Part shown: piece by piece, positions 10,625-23,400 of the stretch
Layout: every line of letters begins with the position of its first letter
Position numbering within the stretch: position 1 is the stretch's first letter
NCBI GenBank assembly: GCA_016648135.1
Contig: JADDOH010004017.1
Span: 1-64,000 of the forward strand
Reading direction: 5' to 3'
Length of the DNA stretch: 64,000 nt
Source: Agrypnia vestita
Lineage: Eukaryota > Arthropoda > Insecta > Trichoptera > Phryganeidae
Notes under the pieces: generated by a model
Told to the model about the DNA's origin: nothing
Databases searched by the model: none
The model's input: only the letters and a program-made list of their open reading frames with translations
Translations under genes and position numbers: made by a program

Positions 10625-12870
10625 GGTAGACCATAGCCCAGGGAGCGAGACCAGGAAAAGCTTTGCACAAAGAATAATCCTGAATGGAGTATGGGACAAA
10701 ACAAGTTCCAAGTGGTAATAAAGCTACAGATACACATGTTTATTTAGCGGCACGTGAGCATGCGCAGTATCAACCTTCTTCAGGCCTTGCTTATTAGTGA
10801 CATGTGTGTACGCACATTGCTAGTAATGAGTATGCCACTGTCATTCACCATAGAGAAGGGGTATCTTTGGAGCATGTGTGAACAGGCTTGCTTATTATTA
10901 GCATGCTTATGTCATTCGCGGGCTTCGCGGCTAGTATTATCAATGCGATCTTCTCAGTCCGCGATAGATGAAACAAATATGGCGCGTTGGGGAGATGATA
11001 AAACATTACTTTTCGTGACGTATTATAGGAATCACGAATGTCTGTGGAGTACTCGGTCACCGTTGTGTAAAAATAATATAGTGAGAAATAACGTTTATGA
11101 AACTTTATTAATAGGCATGAATGATTCAAATCTAACAATAAAAATTATAAAAACTAAAATCAAAAATGTGCGGATGGAATCTCGGGAACTTTTTTGATTT
11201 ATTGGTTCACTTGAATTTTCTATTTCAGTTCGCAAATTTTCCATTTTGAACAAGAGCGTCTCTATTCTATGACAAGAGCATGCCACTAATAAGCATGTGT
11301 GTTTGATTGTTAGCTTTGGGCATGCTTATTTATGAGTATGCCACTAATAAGCATGCCAGTAATGAGCAAGTGTGTACAGTTGTTAGCTTATTTAGTGGCA
11401 TGCTCATTAGCATGCCACTAAATAAGCATGTGTATCTGTACCTTTAGACCCGAAGGACGCTTTGGTGAACCGAAAGTGTACGGTAAGCTGTCCAAGAGAA
11501 GAAACAAGCTTACCGCGTATGGATCGATAATCAAGAGGAAGGAAAACGAAAGAAGTACCTCGAGAAAAATCGTAGGTCAGGAGAGTGGTGAAGCTGGCCA
11601 AACAACTAGCATGGGAAAATTTTGGAACAAAATCAGAAAATAGTTGCAATACAGCGGGGAAGCTGTTTTGGCAAGCAGTTCGGCGTCCACGGAAGGAAGA
11701 GTCAACAGCAGTAAAGGGCGTTAAGGATGAATCAGGAAACCTTAGGGTTGAAAAACATGTATTAGAGAGATGGAAAAAATATTTTGAAAATCTCCTTAAC
11801 TCCCAACCATGAGTTGTCAAGCATCAGATAGCGGCGGCAAAGGCAACTGGCAGAGATGAGATAAGGCCAGAGATGCTGAAAATTCTGAGCAGTAAGGGGA
11901 TAAGTTTTGCTAGCCCGCATATTTTCAGTAGCGTGGAAGACGAGCAAAGCCCCAAAAGTTTGGCGAACAAGAGTGATAGTCCATATTTTTAAAAAGGGAG
12001 ACAACAAAGTGTGTGCCAGCTACAGAGGAATTGTCCCGCTGTTTCGGAGTCGGAGGAGAAACAACAGACCCATTGTTTACGCTGCAACAAAGTATCCAGA
12101 AAAGCTGGAAATATGGAAAAAATATTTACATGGATTCATAGACCTAGTACTTGGCATAGGTATAAGGCTTGGTACCGCGCGACATCCTGGTAGACGATTA
12201 CGGAATCTCAGGGCAATTCAATCCAAGTATAAGGATTGCAAAAGCTGCGTACAAATAAACGGCGTAATATCAATGTCAGAATAAGATTGAGACAAGGTAC
12301 GAGACGGCGTAATTAATATCAATGTCAGAATAAGATTGAGACAAGGTTGCCAACTTTCGTCAATCCTGTGCACTCTATTGCCGGAGAAGCCAAACAACAA
12401 GGACCGTGAGAGTTGGAGATGTGGAAATCAATTCCTAACTCTTCGCGGATGATAGTGAGGCTGAAGCCGACTCAAGAGGACCTACAAGGGTGAATAAATT
12501 CCTTCAATGAAGAATGCACTAAAATTGGGATGAAGATTAGTACTGCCAGAAAAGAGGTTATGGTGATAGGAAGAGACCGAGAGTAGTGCTCGATCAGTAA
12601 ACAGGGGACGCAGTCGAAGCAGTAGATAAATTCAAATATCTTGGGGTGGAATTTTCTAGCGATTGGAGGCAGGAAAGTGAAATAGAATCTGAGCTGCGAC
12701 CGGCATCATACCGATTGACAGAATGAGAAGTGCGACATAAAGTACACACTCGGCATGGAGCCCCTACTTCTACATATAGAAAAATCACAAATGAGGTGGC
12801 TTGGATATTTGCTAGGAATGTCAGAGGATCAAGTACCAAGAAGTATCCTCTAATGGGAAGGTTATTTGTA
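10625..12870 (+). pseudogene. Decayed LINE reverse transcriptase
   Basis: Plus-strand remnant of a non-LTR retrotransposon. Readable pieces in order are: a linker region (ERWKKYFENLLNSQ), the palm entry (ATGRDEIRPEML; APKVWRTRVIVHIFKKGDN; CASYRGIVPL), the turn before the catalytic motif (RQGCQLSSILCTLL at about 12340), and a C-terminal segment (RWLGYLLGMSEDQVP). These match the standard LINE RT layout. Many stops and frameshifts separate the pieces, and I cannot find an intact YADD-type motif. A palindromic element at 10719-11446 interrupts the copy. Clade not assigned. Confidence 0.7.
10719..11446. mobile_element. Palindromic non-autonomous DNA element nested in the LINE
   Basis: The left end TAAAGCTACAGATACACATG is matched in inverted form at the right end (CATGTGTATCTGTACCTTTA). 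Sub-terminal parts share GCATGC and TTATTTAGTGGCATG units repeated several times, notably at 11270-11430. LINE-derived sequence lies on both sides, so it inserted into that LINE. An internal 147-codon frame shows no domain. Superfamily not determined, since the target duplication is not clear. Confidence 0.6.
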
Positions 12871-13159
12871 ACATTTAATTATCTATTAACACTTTTTCTA
12901 ATTTCTAATTTATCTAACTATAATGCTGTGTTATTTTCGTGGAAATTTACAAATTTGCTTTAAACATAGTTTGTTTCCAAAAGAATGTTTCAGAATAATT
13001 ACCTTTTAAAGTTGTTTTCACATTTTTATATTATTGATGCCTATACTTAGTTTTTGACCATTGGTCCCAAAACATGTTGATTGTTCAATAAATTAGTGGT
13101 TTATACAAAGTGTTTTCTTGTTGATGTATATCTTTTACAGTGTTTGCGAAGCCACGATA
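12871..13159. other. Intergenic gap downstream of gene D
   Basis: AT-rich DNA between the decayed LINE and the 3' end of the DUF4774 block D. Nothing recognised. Confidence 0.5.
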
Positions 13160-13165
13160 TTTATT
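13160..13165 (-). terminator. Polyadenylation signal of block D
   Basis: AATAAA on the minus strand about 60 nt after the stop codon of block D, in the normal position for cleavage and polyadenylation. Confidence 0.6.
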
Positions 13166-13224
13166 TTAGTGCGGAGTCGATAAGGAACTATTCGTATGGT
13201 GCGTGTTTGCGGTGCTCCGGGCAG

Positions 13225-16162
13225 CTAGTGGCGTCTGCTGGCCAGCAGCTGGTCGGCGCGCCGCTTGAAGGAGGCCAGCGGCACCTTGCTGGGGAAGCCC
13301 GCCTGGCCTGGGTCCACGCCCGCTATGGCCGTGGCCACGGGGCGCGCGATGGCCAGTCCCCCGGGGCCGACTATGGCGGTGGCCGAAGGCTTGCTGGACG
13401 CCACTCCTCCCTCTCCCGCTATGGCCAAACCTGCACAATTTAACGAACATTTTGTGAATCAATTTAGTAAAACAATTCATTACAAAAAAGTATGAGTTTT
13501 ATCCAAGATATTCCAAATTTAATAGAAAATTAATATCCTGCCGTCGGTCGTGGGGTCGATTTTTTACTCAACTGTACAATCGGCCACTAACTAATATGTT
13601 ATATGTAAGTATAATTGTTTTTATTATTATTTAAATACTATATAAAAGGACATATCTACATTTGTTTAACATTTAATTATTATATGGATATGGAATGAAA
13701 TAATATTAATCACATCTTAATCATAATAATATATGTCCATGACTTCATTAGCTTATCACACAGAACTTATTCCTCATCCTATTTTCTCTTTACTCCACCA
13801 CCCATTCTCTCGTGTAAATCCATTTTCACCTCCCTTTCCTCCTCTTTGGAAATAATTTTAACTTCTTACTTCCCTCTTCCGTACTTCTACTGTACTTCCC
13901 TCGTGCATTATTGTATTCTTATATCTTCATTTTTTTAAACTCTATCTCTCTGATCTTTTCATTGCATCTGTAACATATGTATTTTAAGTATTTTATTTTC
14001 TCTTTATGTCATTATTATGTTTATATGTTATTGTTTTTTTCTCTTTAAACTATCTATATATTCTGATTATGTACACTTCCCTATCTATTGTAAAAGCCCT
14101 ATAGGGCGTTAATTAATAAATAAATAAATAAATATGATTTCCTATTCTGTTATGTACAATATATGTATAATGTTTTAGGTTTACCGAGCGAATTCTTAAT
14201 TATCATATATGTTCTATTTCTTTGTATTAATAAGCTGTTAGAATTCTAAATTAAATTAAATTTATACTTTTTTTTTTCGTAGACGAATTTTCTAGACCAA
14301 AGTAAAGATTATTCAATTAAAAAAAAAAGAAAATTTCCTATTTCGTGATTAAAGAGGTTCATTTATATGCGAGGAGTAATCCAACCGCCCGCGCCTTAGA
14401 AACAACAACGGAGAAGAATGATGATGGCGCCGGACAAAACTCACCAACGGGCTTCGCCTCGGCGACGGAGGCGGTGTCGGGGGGGCCGTTCACCTGCACC
14501 GTGTCGTCCTGCGCGTCCAGCGCCTCGTCCGCCCCTCCCGCCGCCGCCTGCTCCTCGCCAACCTAAAGCAACAGAAAGTATACAAAAATCGGTGAGGTAA
14601 CAATTAATTCATGTCAAAGCCCGGCTGTTTTGCGACGTACATAGTGATGAAAATAAAAGGCAATATCAAAGGCAACGACAAAGAAGTCATATGTATTTTT
14701 CAGCTAAGGGCCGGTTGTTTCAAGTTGGATTAAAGTAAGCGTTCTCTTAAAGCATAGATTTTTACGTTCTCCACCAATCAGACGCTCCGTTTTCGTAAAA
14801 ATCTATGCTTTTATCGACCGCTTACTTTGATCGAACTTGAAACAACCGGGCCTAAGCTGTACAACGTCCTTACACTAACCTTAAAAAAATATTGAAAAGA
14901 ATGACGAATATAAAAAAAATTTAAAAAATGGCTAAATGAAATCGATGCAGATACATTGAAAAGTGTACTAAAAACGACATGGAAATTCAAAAAAGAAAAT
15001 AAATAGGAAAAATTAGTCCGCCTCAACACAGGAACCCCTAGAAAGGAGGACTAAGAAAACAAACATCAACAACCACTTATTGCGCATTGCATTACATAAA
15101 TACATTACACGCGTATACTTGTATCTGAATAGAACCTAATAAAAATATATATACATATATGATTTTTGAAGTAATACTTCTTTAGGCGTGTTTAATGGAA
15201 TTTTTCACGCGATGAAGTCACAACTCACCAATCAAAAGCTATGATGGCGGTTTTCTGAAGGATAATTTAACCAATGGCAATTCTTATAAATAACAACGAT
15301 TTTTATGAAATATTTAACCTGGAGATCCTCAATCAGGTCCAAGTAGGGAAAGATAAAACTAAAGTTTGTTACATTTTCATTTAATTCATCTAATTATTTT
15401 TGTTTGTGTGTATTTTAGTACTGAGCAGTTTTTAAATTATTTTATACAGTCACATCAATCTGTAATATAACCATTAACAACTTGATTTTTTTCATGGGTA
15501 CGGATTAATCATTTTCCCTTTATTTCTCATGGAAAAAATTAATTAGTATACGTCCTGTTTTTATAGTCAAGGATCAGGAACGAATTAAGGACCTATACCG
15601 AGATACCACTGTATAAATGTGCTCACTTCTAAATCTGTGGTATAATATTTGTTTGCAAGATTTCAAAAGGGGCTTATAAAGGTTTTTTTAAATAACTTGT
15701 ATTGAACTTACATCTTCCTCAAACTGTTCCGCTAGAGGCTCTTCTTCTCCGTTCTTATTAATCTTCTGAGGCTGCCTCTGCGCTTCAAACAGAGCTGTCA
15801 AGTCCTGTCCGGCCGCCTGCTGCCCCGCCAGCTCGGAGGCCGAGTGCCCCAGGAGGGCGAGGTTGGAGCTGAAGTCCGCCTTCTCGTCGGGCATCAGCAG
15901 TCCCTGTCTCTGTATCTTTTGCTGCAGGTCCACCAGCCTCTGGGCGGACGATTGCAAGTTATAAAAGTTTTGGCCGAAGCCTTGGATCGTGGGGTCTTGG
16001 TATTGTGTCTGAAAAAAAGCCGGCGCGCCCTGTTGCGTACCGACGACCGGGACTACGACCTGGTTTAAAACGGCGCCATTCTGGTCGCTGGTTATCTGTA
16101 AGAGCTGCCCTCTAGCGCCTCCGTAGTAAGGGAGGCCTACAACGTGCGTGGAATGCGGCCAT
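13225..16162 (-). CDS. DUF4774-type secreted protein, block D (three exons, 5' part not seen locally)
   Basis: Three minus-strand exons join in frame: 16162-15712 (enters in phase 2, leaves at GAT|GTAAGT), 14562-14445 (leaves at G|GTGAGT) and 13430-13225 (stop TAG). The first exon is rich in Q, A and L (NLQSSAQRLVDLQQKIQRQG). The second is short, acidic and alanine-rich. The last carries the family signature of glycine/valine repeats (GLAIAGEGG, ATAIVGPGGLAIA). DUF4774 proteins are insect-specific and of unknown function, probably secreted. No ATG or signal-peptide exon was found in the 2 kb upstream. The entry phase equals that of blocks C and B, so the signal exon at 23571-23626 could serve it. 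Exons are markedly GC-richer than their surroundings, which supports coding status. Confidence 0.8.
13750..14132 (+). repeat. LINE 3' end fragment with (TAAA)n tail
   Basis: A pyrimidine-rich stretch is followed by TATTGTAAAAGCCCTATAGG, GCGTTAATT and a run of TAAA units at about 14111-14132. This tail organisation is common at 3' ends of non-LTR retrotransposons in moths and butterflies. No coding part remains. It lies in the last intron of block D. Confidence 0.5.
14708..14852. mobile_element. Tourist-like MITE, copy 1
   Basis: A 145-bp near-palindrome starting GGGCCGGTTGTTTCAAGTT and ending with its complement, flanked by TAA on both sides. The 3-bp TWA duplication and GGGCC ends point to PIF/Harbinger. 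A closely related full copy is at 62740-62884, with a truncated one at 43891. It sits in the intron between the first two exons of block D. Confidence 0.85.
14856..15711. other. Intron of block D, rest
   Basis: AT-rich intronic DNA between exons of block D. No further repeat boundary or open frame is supported. Confidence 0.5.
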
Positions 16163-17095
16163 CTGTCGTGAGCAAACAATTATGTATTTATGTAACTACG
16201 TTTCGAACGAAGGGTGAGATGTGAGAACGAACACACTGCCAAGAATGTCGGAATGAACTTTACAATAAATATAAATTGATTTATACACTTTTCCTCTTTC
16301 ACGAACCACTATCTCGTTACACACAATTTATATAACAACAATATTACATTTTTTAACCTGTTTTGTATGTTTCCATATCACTGTAGTTATTAATAATAAT
16401 AATAATAATAACAATAAGGCATATTTGCATATTTTTTATTTGAATTGGCAATACATTTTATCTATCTTAATTTTACTAATCTATTTACAATTACATACCT
16501 ATCAAATTTCTTAAATATAAATAATAAGTATGCATTCATTTATTGCACTTTAATTAGAATTTCACATTCACTAAAATAAATTCAAAATTAAATATCTCGT
16601 GTAAAAATATACAATTATTCATCGTCCTTGAGGTAATATAATAATAGTCATATTATATAATAATGTAAAACATTATCGATATATATGCAATGTCGTTCTA
16701 TCTTTTGTTCAGAAACAGGAACATGAATTTACGTTAAATAAAATATTTTAATTATTCAACGTTTTCGTCTCTTTCAGGCGTGCATCTTAGCTTTAACGAA
16801 TGCAAAAAAATATTTGGTCGTATTGGTAGAAAACAAAAAATTATTATGCAGCTCGCCTTAATGAATCAATGTTAGAACACATCAATTGTTTTGATAAAAT
16901 TCTATTTAAAACTATGTGATTTTGGAAACACAAGAAAGTTCATTTTTATTTCGCGTGAATATTCCAAAACCCACTTGATATGCAGGTACCCACGAGTATT
17001 CTGATCATAACAAAGTTTGCTAACTCAAATAATTAGTATTCTGATATTTATTATTTAGCAATGTCAACAATGAGAATATGAGCGAGAGCAACTAA
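16163..17095. other. Upstream region of block D
   Basis: AT-rich DNA with an (ATA)n run near 16391-16412. I searched the minus strand for a signal-peptide exon ending in phase 2 before GTAAGT-like sites and saw none. Confidence 0.45.
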
Positions 17096-18288
17096 AGGCC
17101 GGTTGTATCAAATTGGATTATAGTTGGCGACGACAGTTTAAACCGTGAATCTCGTTTAAGCCGGTGCGCATGCTCCTACGCGTGATTTCTAACATCTGTT
17201 ATCAAAATCGTCTTTATTAGATTTTTCGACATGTACCTAGTGTCGGTAACGGCTTAGCCTATCACTACTCCCTACATCATCATACATCACCTACCCAACT
17301 TTTCATGTATCCCGTAGCATACAAAAGTTGTCAAAACCTGATTAGATGTAGAAAACTTTACTGTCAACAACGCCTATAGACAAAATTCATTTAGACTTGC
17401 GGCAATTTCTTCCTACAAAAAAGGATTGTTTGAAGGACTAAATAAATTACTTTTCCTATTATATGTTTTTATAGTATATAAGGATATACTATAGAAACAA
17501 ATAATCGTCATAAAAATTTGTAGCACCCTACATAATATTTATTATAAACGAGTTGTTCATAGCCAGCGTTGCACGGGTTAAGGATATGTTAAAAATAATT
17601 TTGTGGGAGGAAACAAAAGTTCCATTATAAAATCTTTAAAATAAATAACGTTTCCATTCAATCTAGGCTGGGATGGAGGGGATGTCCAGGGAGGGAACGT
17701 GGCCTATGTTTACCGCCAGGTCCTAAAGAATATATGTATGTATATGAAAAATTCGGTAGAACAGTACAGATTTGCATTAAACTTTATCAGGGGGAGGAGA
17801 AGAGGGAAAGGAGAAAGGAGGAAAAGTCACCTAAGTTGCCCGCCGACTCCCAAAGAGTAAGTAGGTATGGAAAATTTAGCTTAGATCGCTCAAAATGTGT
17901 AGATTTATATGTGATATAAATATATCAGGGGGACGGGGTGGGGTGAAAGAGAAGGGGGAGGGGGAGGGGTAAAGGGGGAGGGGGTTAGGTGAAATGGAAA
18001 GGGGAGGGGGAGGGGGAAATGTCGCCTATGTTACCCGCCGGATACTAAAGAATCAGTATGCAAAATTTGGGTTAAATCGAACAAACGGTACAGATTTGTA
18101 TAGAGAACAGACAGACATTGAGTTTTATAGGTAGGTATAGATATCGACACAGAAATATCGAAAAATAGAATAAAAAGATTTTAATGACAGACGTCAAAAA
18201 TTACACGTAGTGCGCACATGTACAGAATTAAATGAGATCCAAAGATTAAACCGTCGCCAACTATAATCCAAGTTGATACGACCGGCCC
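17096..18288. mobile_element. Element with ~45-bp terminal inverted repeats, next to block C stop
   Basis: The left end AGGCCGGTTGTATCAAATTG continues to TATAGTTGGCGACG. The right end carries the complementary AGTTGATACGACCGGCCC preceded by CGTCGCCAACTATAATCC. Its outer bases resemble the Tourist-like MITEs of this window. Inside (about 17550-18145) lies another repeat with G-rich tandem units that also occurs at 53.2-54.0 kb. The element ends about 30 bp downstream of the stop of block C, so the 3' UTR of that block must run into it. Confidence 0.7.
17550..18145 (+). repeat. G-rich tandem-unit repeat, copy 1
   Basis: Begins with CATAGCCAGCGTTGCACGGG and ends with ACAGACAGACATTGAGTTTT plus ATAG runs. 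In between are imperfect units containing TGTCGCCTATGTTACCCGCC, CAAAATTTGGGTTAAATCG, CAGATTTGTATAGA and GGGGGAGGGG tracts. The same unit order is seen at 53155-54003. Confidence 0.7.
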
Positions 18289-18317
18289 TGAATGGGGAAG
18301 GCGATATTATGATAATA

Positions 18318-18966
18318 TCATTCGATATAGTCAACAACGAGTTCGGACTGCGCGTGCGCTATCCCCCCTGGCCCGGCCACCGCCACGGCGCGAGGGTCGA
18401 ACACCACGTCGGCTTCCACGCCCTTCTTCACCAGGGCGTGGGCGATCGGGTTCGAGACAGAAACTCCCTTATCTTGGGCGGAGGAGTGCGCGACTGGTCG
18501 CAGGATTAACAGGCTCTTTTTCGAGGGCTGCTTCTCTGTAGCTTCGGGAACAAACGTCACCAGCGGGACGCCGCGCGCATCTAGAAAGTACACGGCTCTG
18601 TATCTCAAATTTCCGGGCTTTCTAATATTGACAATGGCGCCAGTTCCCGACAGCGTGATTATTCTCGGTGGTAGGTTATTTTTTGATTGTGATTTGTATA
18701 TTTCCCGCGCCGGCGATATCAGCCGAGCTCGGGGGAGGCTGGACGCCCCGAGTCGCGCCGCCGCCGCCGACCTCTGCGGGCCCTCGACGCCTTCGGTTCT
18801 CTCGGCAGCCTTCGGAATGGTGCGCGCATTTATTCCATTCTTTAATTCATTCAAATTCTGAAATTGGGATTGCTTTTGAGTTTTGGGGGTGATTTTGAGG
18901 TGAGCTAAGGTAGGACCGGCGATTATAGGCCTTTTTCCGTTAAACCCCGCGTCTGGACGAAACGAG
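18318..18966 (-). CDS. DUF4774-type secreted protein, block C (terminal exon)
   Basis: One minus-strand exon with acceptor TTTTGCAG at 18967-18974, entering in phase 2 and ending at a stop codon at 18318-18320: 215 codons plus stop. The N-terminal part is basic and rich in A and R. The C-terminal half reads GTGAIVNIRKPGNLRYRAVY, LDARGVPLVTFVPEA and finally AVAVAGPGGIAHA, the Gly/Val pattern shared with blocks B and D. It has no start codon of its own. No signal-peptide exon is seen between it and block B. If joined to exons 32766-32786 and 23571-23626 the product would be about 241 residues. Alternatively, its own 5' exons are unrecognised in 18967-20400. A transposable element starts 30 bp beyond the stop. 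Confidence 0.75.
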
Positions 18967-20213
18967 CTGCAAAATATAATTTTATACAAATAAAATTGTG
19001 AAATTTATTCGGTCTGCTGGGGTGGGTGGTTGTCTAATGTCTAAGGTATGGTGTGTCCGTAATAAATTAACTGAAAACTCATTCGTATGCGGCTTTACAA
19101 TAGCTACCTTATTTGCTTGGTGTGACAGACATAATGGTACAGACTACCAAAGTATCCGGTGCACCAACGAGCTAAGCCGGATCCTACTGTGTTCATACTT
19201 CGTCCATACTTCGCGCAAGACTCGCGAAGATGAGACGTCTTCCATGAATTATGTATAAACATAAAATTAATATCAAGGCTGACTAAGTTTATTGTATTAG
19301 TCGTTGTATTTTTAAGTATCGTAATACTTTTTTTGTTATTTAAAAAGGTTTTTTTTTTAATTCTTTCAAATCAAAATATTTAGAGAGACATGTATATTTT
19401 GAGTTAAATAGTTATTAATACTTTAATTAATAATTCCCGTCCAGAAAAAGCGGTCAACGCTCAAAATAAATTTAAAACGATACAAAATTTCTTGGTTTAA
19501 TAAGTCCTCGCTCTTAAAATTCCTGGTACAAAATATATAATTATAAAATATGATATATGGAGACTTGTATGTAATTTAAAATCCAGTCTTCTTTATTTCT
19601 ATGCATAATAATACTTCAATAAAATACCACTCTCATTTCGTCAAAACAATATCTAATGTAATATATCAGAAGGTTAGTGAAAACTAATATCCTAAAATAA
19701 AAGAGTGATGTCCTTTTTATTGGGTCAAATATTAAATGTCCCACTTCCGACACTCGTTACAGATTCGTAAATGAGTCGCGTGATTTTGTGCAAGGGACAA
19801 GAAGCACCTGTCTGGGTAGCGGTGTCGTCACTGAGGCGGTGCGACGCGCGGCGATCTTGCGAAGTCTGCGGTCTACGTTAAGTAGTGTAAGGTTAATGTT
19901 ACACGCTGCCAGATTAATTACCATCGTGGAACCGACTATCCGCTCTGTTCGAGGACTGCAGACACCTTACGAATACGATTCACACAATGAGATCTGACCA
20001 TAATTCTAAATAATGTGTACCTGCGAGATTTTAAGTATTAAGCTTTTAATTTCCGCTCCACTGTCCCTACTGACATTATGTGCATTTCAATATTTGGGAA
20101 TTAGAATTCGTGCCGTACTCCGGCAAATTACAACAGGTCTAACGGGGGTATTTCATTTCTTCGGGTCAGGAATATCAAGTGGCCAGGTTATGTGACATCG
20201 GCCCGACCCAAAT
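18967..20213. other. Gap between blocks C and B, with a GC-richer patch
   Basis: Mostly AT-rich. The part at about 19740-20010 is GC-richer, with many CG dinucleotides, but short frames on both strands lack clear splice sites. It could be a promoter or first exon for block C, or nothing. No domain recognised. Confidence 0.4.
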
Positions 20214-20219
20214 TTTAAT
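20214..20219 (-). terminator. Possible polyadenylation signal of block B
   Basis: ATTAAA, the common variant signal, on the minus strand about 180 nt after the stop of block B. No AATAAA is nearer. Confidence 0.35.
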
Positions 20220-20400
20220 TATATACGCAATTTGTACAGCACGCTTGTACGTTCAATGTAATAATAAAAATGTATCGTTAATAGCGTGGAATTTATATAC
20301 GTTGAGGATGAAATAGGGCTCGCCGTATCCACCTCGATCCTCGAATTCAGGGACTAAATCATCGCGATTGTTAACATTAGGAACATAACAACATTCTGAT

Positions 20401-23400
20401 TCATAAAAGGAATGTTTCTTCTTTTGGCTGAGGACGATCGTGATAAATGATGGGTCCGGTGGCGACGATCTTTCCGCCGGTTGGCAAAAATACTTCCTTG
20501 ATGTTGTAACCGTCGTTACTAAACACATATTCTCCACTTAGACCGTTCGTGACGATCTGCCGCGAGGCGTAGCGCTTCGACAGTTGGTTAACGAGCCTGT
20601 TAAAGTCCACATCCGCGGGAAGAGAAACGACTCGCGAGCCGGGGCCGACGATAGCGATCCCGTTGGGCTTGGTGTAGGCGACCCCGTCCGGGCCCACAAT
20701 GGCAGTCCCGCCGTCCGAGGCGGTGGCCACCCCCTGCGGCCCGACTATGGCGACTCCTCCTCTTCTCAACTTTAGTCTCTGCACCACCTTTCCCGGTGCA
20801 GGTATATCAATAGGCAGATCCTGAGAAGACAGCGATGATGCTTCGTCATCTTCGTCTATTTCTTGCGGAACGTGCGAACTCTCCGGAAAAGTCCCATCGT
20901 TCAGCAGATTGCGCGACTCGATGGGCGGGGCCGTCACCCTCTCGCGCCGCGCATCGCCGCCAGGCACAACCGATACTGCAACTGGTGTTGATGCATTTGA
21001 AATCGTTGTTTTTTCGAGCAAATTCCGGGCGTCATTTATTTTTTTATCATTTTCTTTAACTCTTGTAATCGTACTGTTTCCCTCGCTTTCAGTTCCCGAA
21101 GAAAGGATGAGTGATTTTCCCGACCGACTTCCGTCCGCTTTATTTAAATGCGCGTCTTTTTTTACAGAATCACTCGGAGTCTTAGTGTGGATATCGACGG
21201 ATTTGATATCGGGGGAGAGTGCACCGAGATGGTTTGATTTCGTAGCGACTGATTGTTTCCTCTCATTTCCTTTGCGTCGCGTTATGACGGGAGCGATCGG
21301 AAGCTGATACGGAGATAAATTAAGCTGCTTTACTTCTTGTCTTACAGAAGTTTGCGGCTGGTAAGGAATGGCGAAATAATTTCTAGGCAAAGCGTTTTGT
21401 CCTTTAAAAATCGGTACATTTTTTCCTCGTAAAATTTGAACCTTTGTATATTTATTTTTATTATTTATTCGGTAAGCTCCTTGGAATTTAGAAGATTTTC
21501 CATAAATATTATTGGGGTGGTTGATATTCTGGACACCTGCCTTACTAAAAGGTGAAAATCGAGTGTTTCCATTTCTTCGTGATTGAGGGTTGTACGAATT
21601 AATTGCCCTGTACAGCGAGGGCGGTGGATACGAAGGCTCGCGGCGCCCCTCGGGAGGACTGAAGGGTGTTGCGGGGTACGGGGGCCCTGGACTTGTCCGT
21701 CTCGGCTTTGTCAAAGGCGTAAAATAAAGAGACGGATAATAATGAGGTCTGCTTGATATTTGAATACTTTTGCTGTCTCTAAATTGTAAATTGGAGAAAT
21801 GTTCTCTCCTTCCATCCGACAGGCGATAATCTTTACGAAAAATGTCCTCGTTATTTCCTTCGCCTCCGTCTAAGACATAAATTTTTCTTTCCTGGGGTAT
21901 GTTAGCGAAAACCTTTACCGGTAGGCAAGGATCGCATTTTTGATGATTTGTCTCCTCATAAGGAAATCTAATGATAACTTGTTTCTCAATTCTGAAAAAA
22001 CAGTTAAAACAATAATAGAGAATAATTCTAGAGTATTCTTATAATTAAATATTTACAGTAACTTTACAAAGTTGTTAAATAATAGTTATATGTACTGAAT
22101 TAACGATAAACTTTTTAAAATCTACTTAAAAGTGTTAATTCCTTAATCTTCCATGTACTTCAGTACACTTACGAACCATTAAACTAGTGCACGAGTGACC
22201 GGTATTCTCAGAAATATTTGTGTTGAATTTAACAAAACATTTCACGTACAATTACCGCCAAAAAATAACCTGTCTTGAATCAATTACGATGTGTGGGTGT
22301 ATTCTTTCTTTTTAGGCTACTGGTCAACTACAAGGACGCTACTCTATCGGTTGTGCAAAATAATAGTTATTTTAGTATGCATGTGTATACGAGAACATAC
22401 ACGTTTAATCATTGACCGTACTCACTCCTAGTAAGGTAGCCGGAATAAAATAAAAGTTCCTAAAACACCCTAAATTGACATCCGTTGCTGTCAGTGTAAT
22501 GAATACAAGAGGCTTTAAAGTAATACTTTGAATTATCGTAATCAATTTAATTATACAAGGACGGAAATATATATTATAAAGCCATCGTTCTGCTGCTAAT
22601 GTTTATATAAACAAAGAGTTAAATCGTCGTGATGTATTTTTTAAATATAAATAAAAAGATTCATTATCCTTTGGAAAATAAATATTATATTATATATTCA
22701 TTTATTGGGATACAGGATGGCTAAACGATACATTAATATCATTGGGCTAATCATTATGCTGACGACGCGGTGTCGCGCGAGCGGTCGGAATGCCTAAAAG
22801 GTACATATTTCTAAAGGTATTTCAATTATATTTAAATTGTTTGTCGGACACGCTGTGTGTAGATAGATACATTTTGATGTCCAACGTGCGGTGAAGAGCA
22901 ATGATATTAAATATTACACGCAAGCAGTGCCCACATATTAGTACGTGCAACAAGTACTGTGGAAGCTTCGCTCATATAATACAGGCGACATCTAAAGGTG
23001 TTCGTTCGCCTTGCACAAAATTCACGCGACATTTAGATACTAATTATTTATTGAATTATTGACATAACATAATGCGATCTATTTTCGACGCATTTTTCTA
23101 CTTCTTTTCCGGAATTAACAAAAGCAATATTTTTTTCTGTCAATTACTACACATGGCCTCCAATTCACGCGTCTTGCGAAAGCTTCTTAAAAGGTACATC
23201 GATTGAATTGTTTTATTGTTCCTCCATTAAATGCAACCTAACCTACAATAAAAATAAAGTTGTTCAATGAAATTTTTACGACATGTGTAGTTTGAAATGT
23301 TTTTTATACATTCTTCGGTATCATGATAGAGTTGATTTAATGGCCTTCGAGAGTGGCTATAACATTTATACATTTTCACGGAAAAGTAATAACATTGCCA

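Noticed and set aside
13081..13495. Long plus-strand and alternative minus-strand frames over block D's last exon
   Set aside because: Shadow frames of a GC-rich exon; only the minus frame with matching splice phases and the GPGG pattern is supported.
20584..21307. Several plus-strand open frames opposite gene B exon 3
   Set aside because: Antisense shadows of the GC-rich exon, lacking starts, splice sites or domains of their own.
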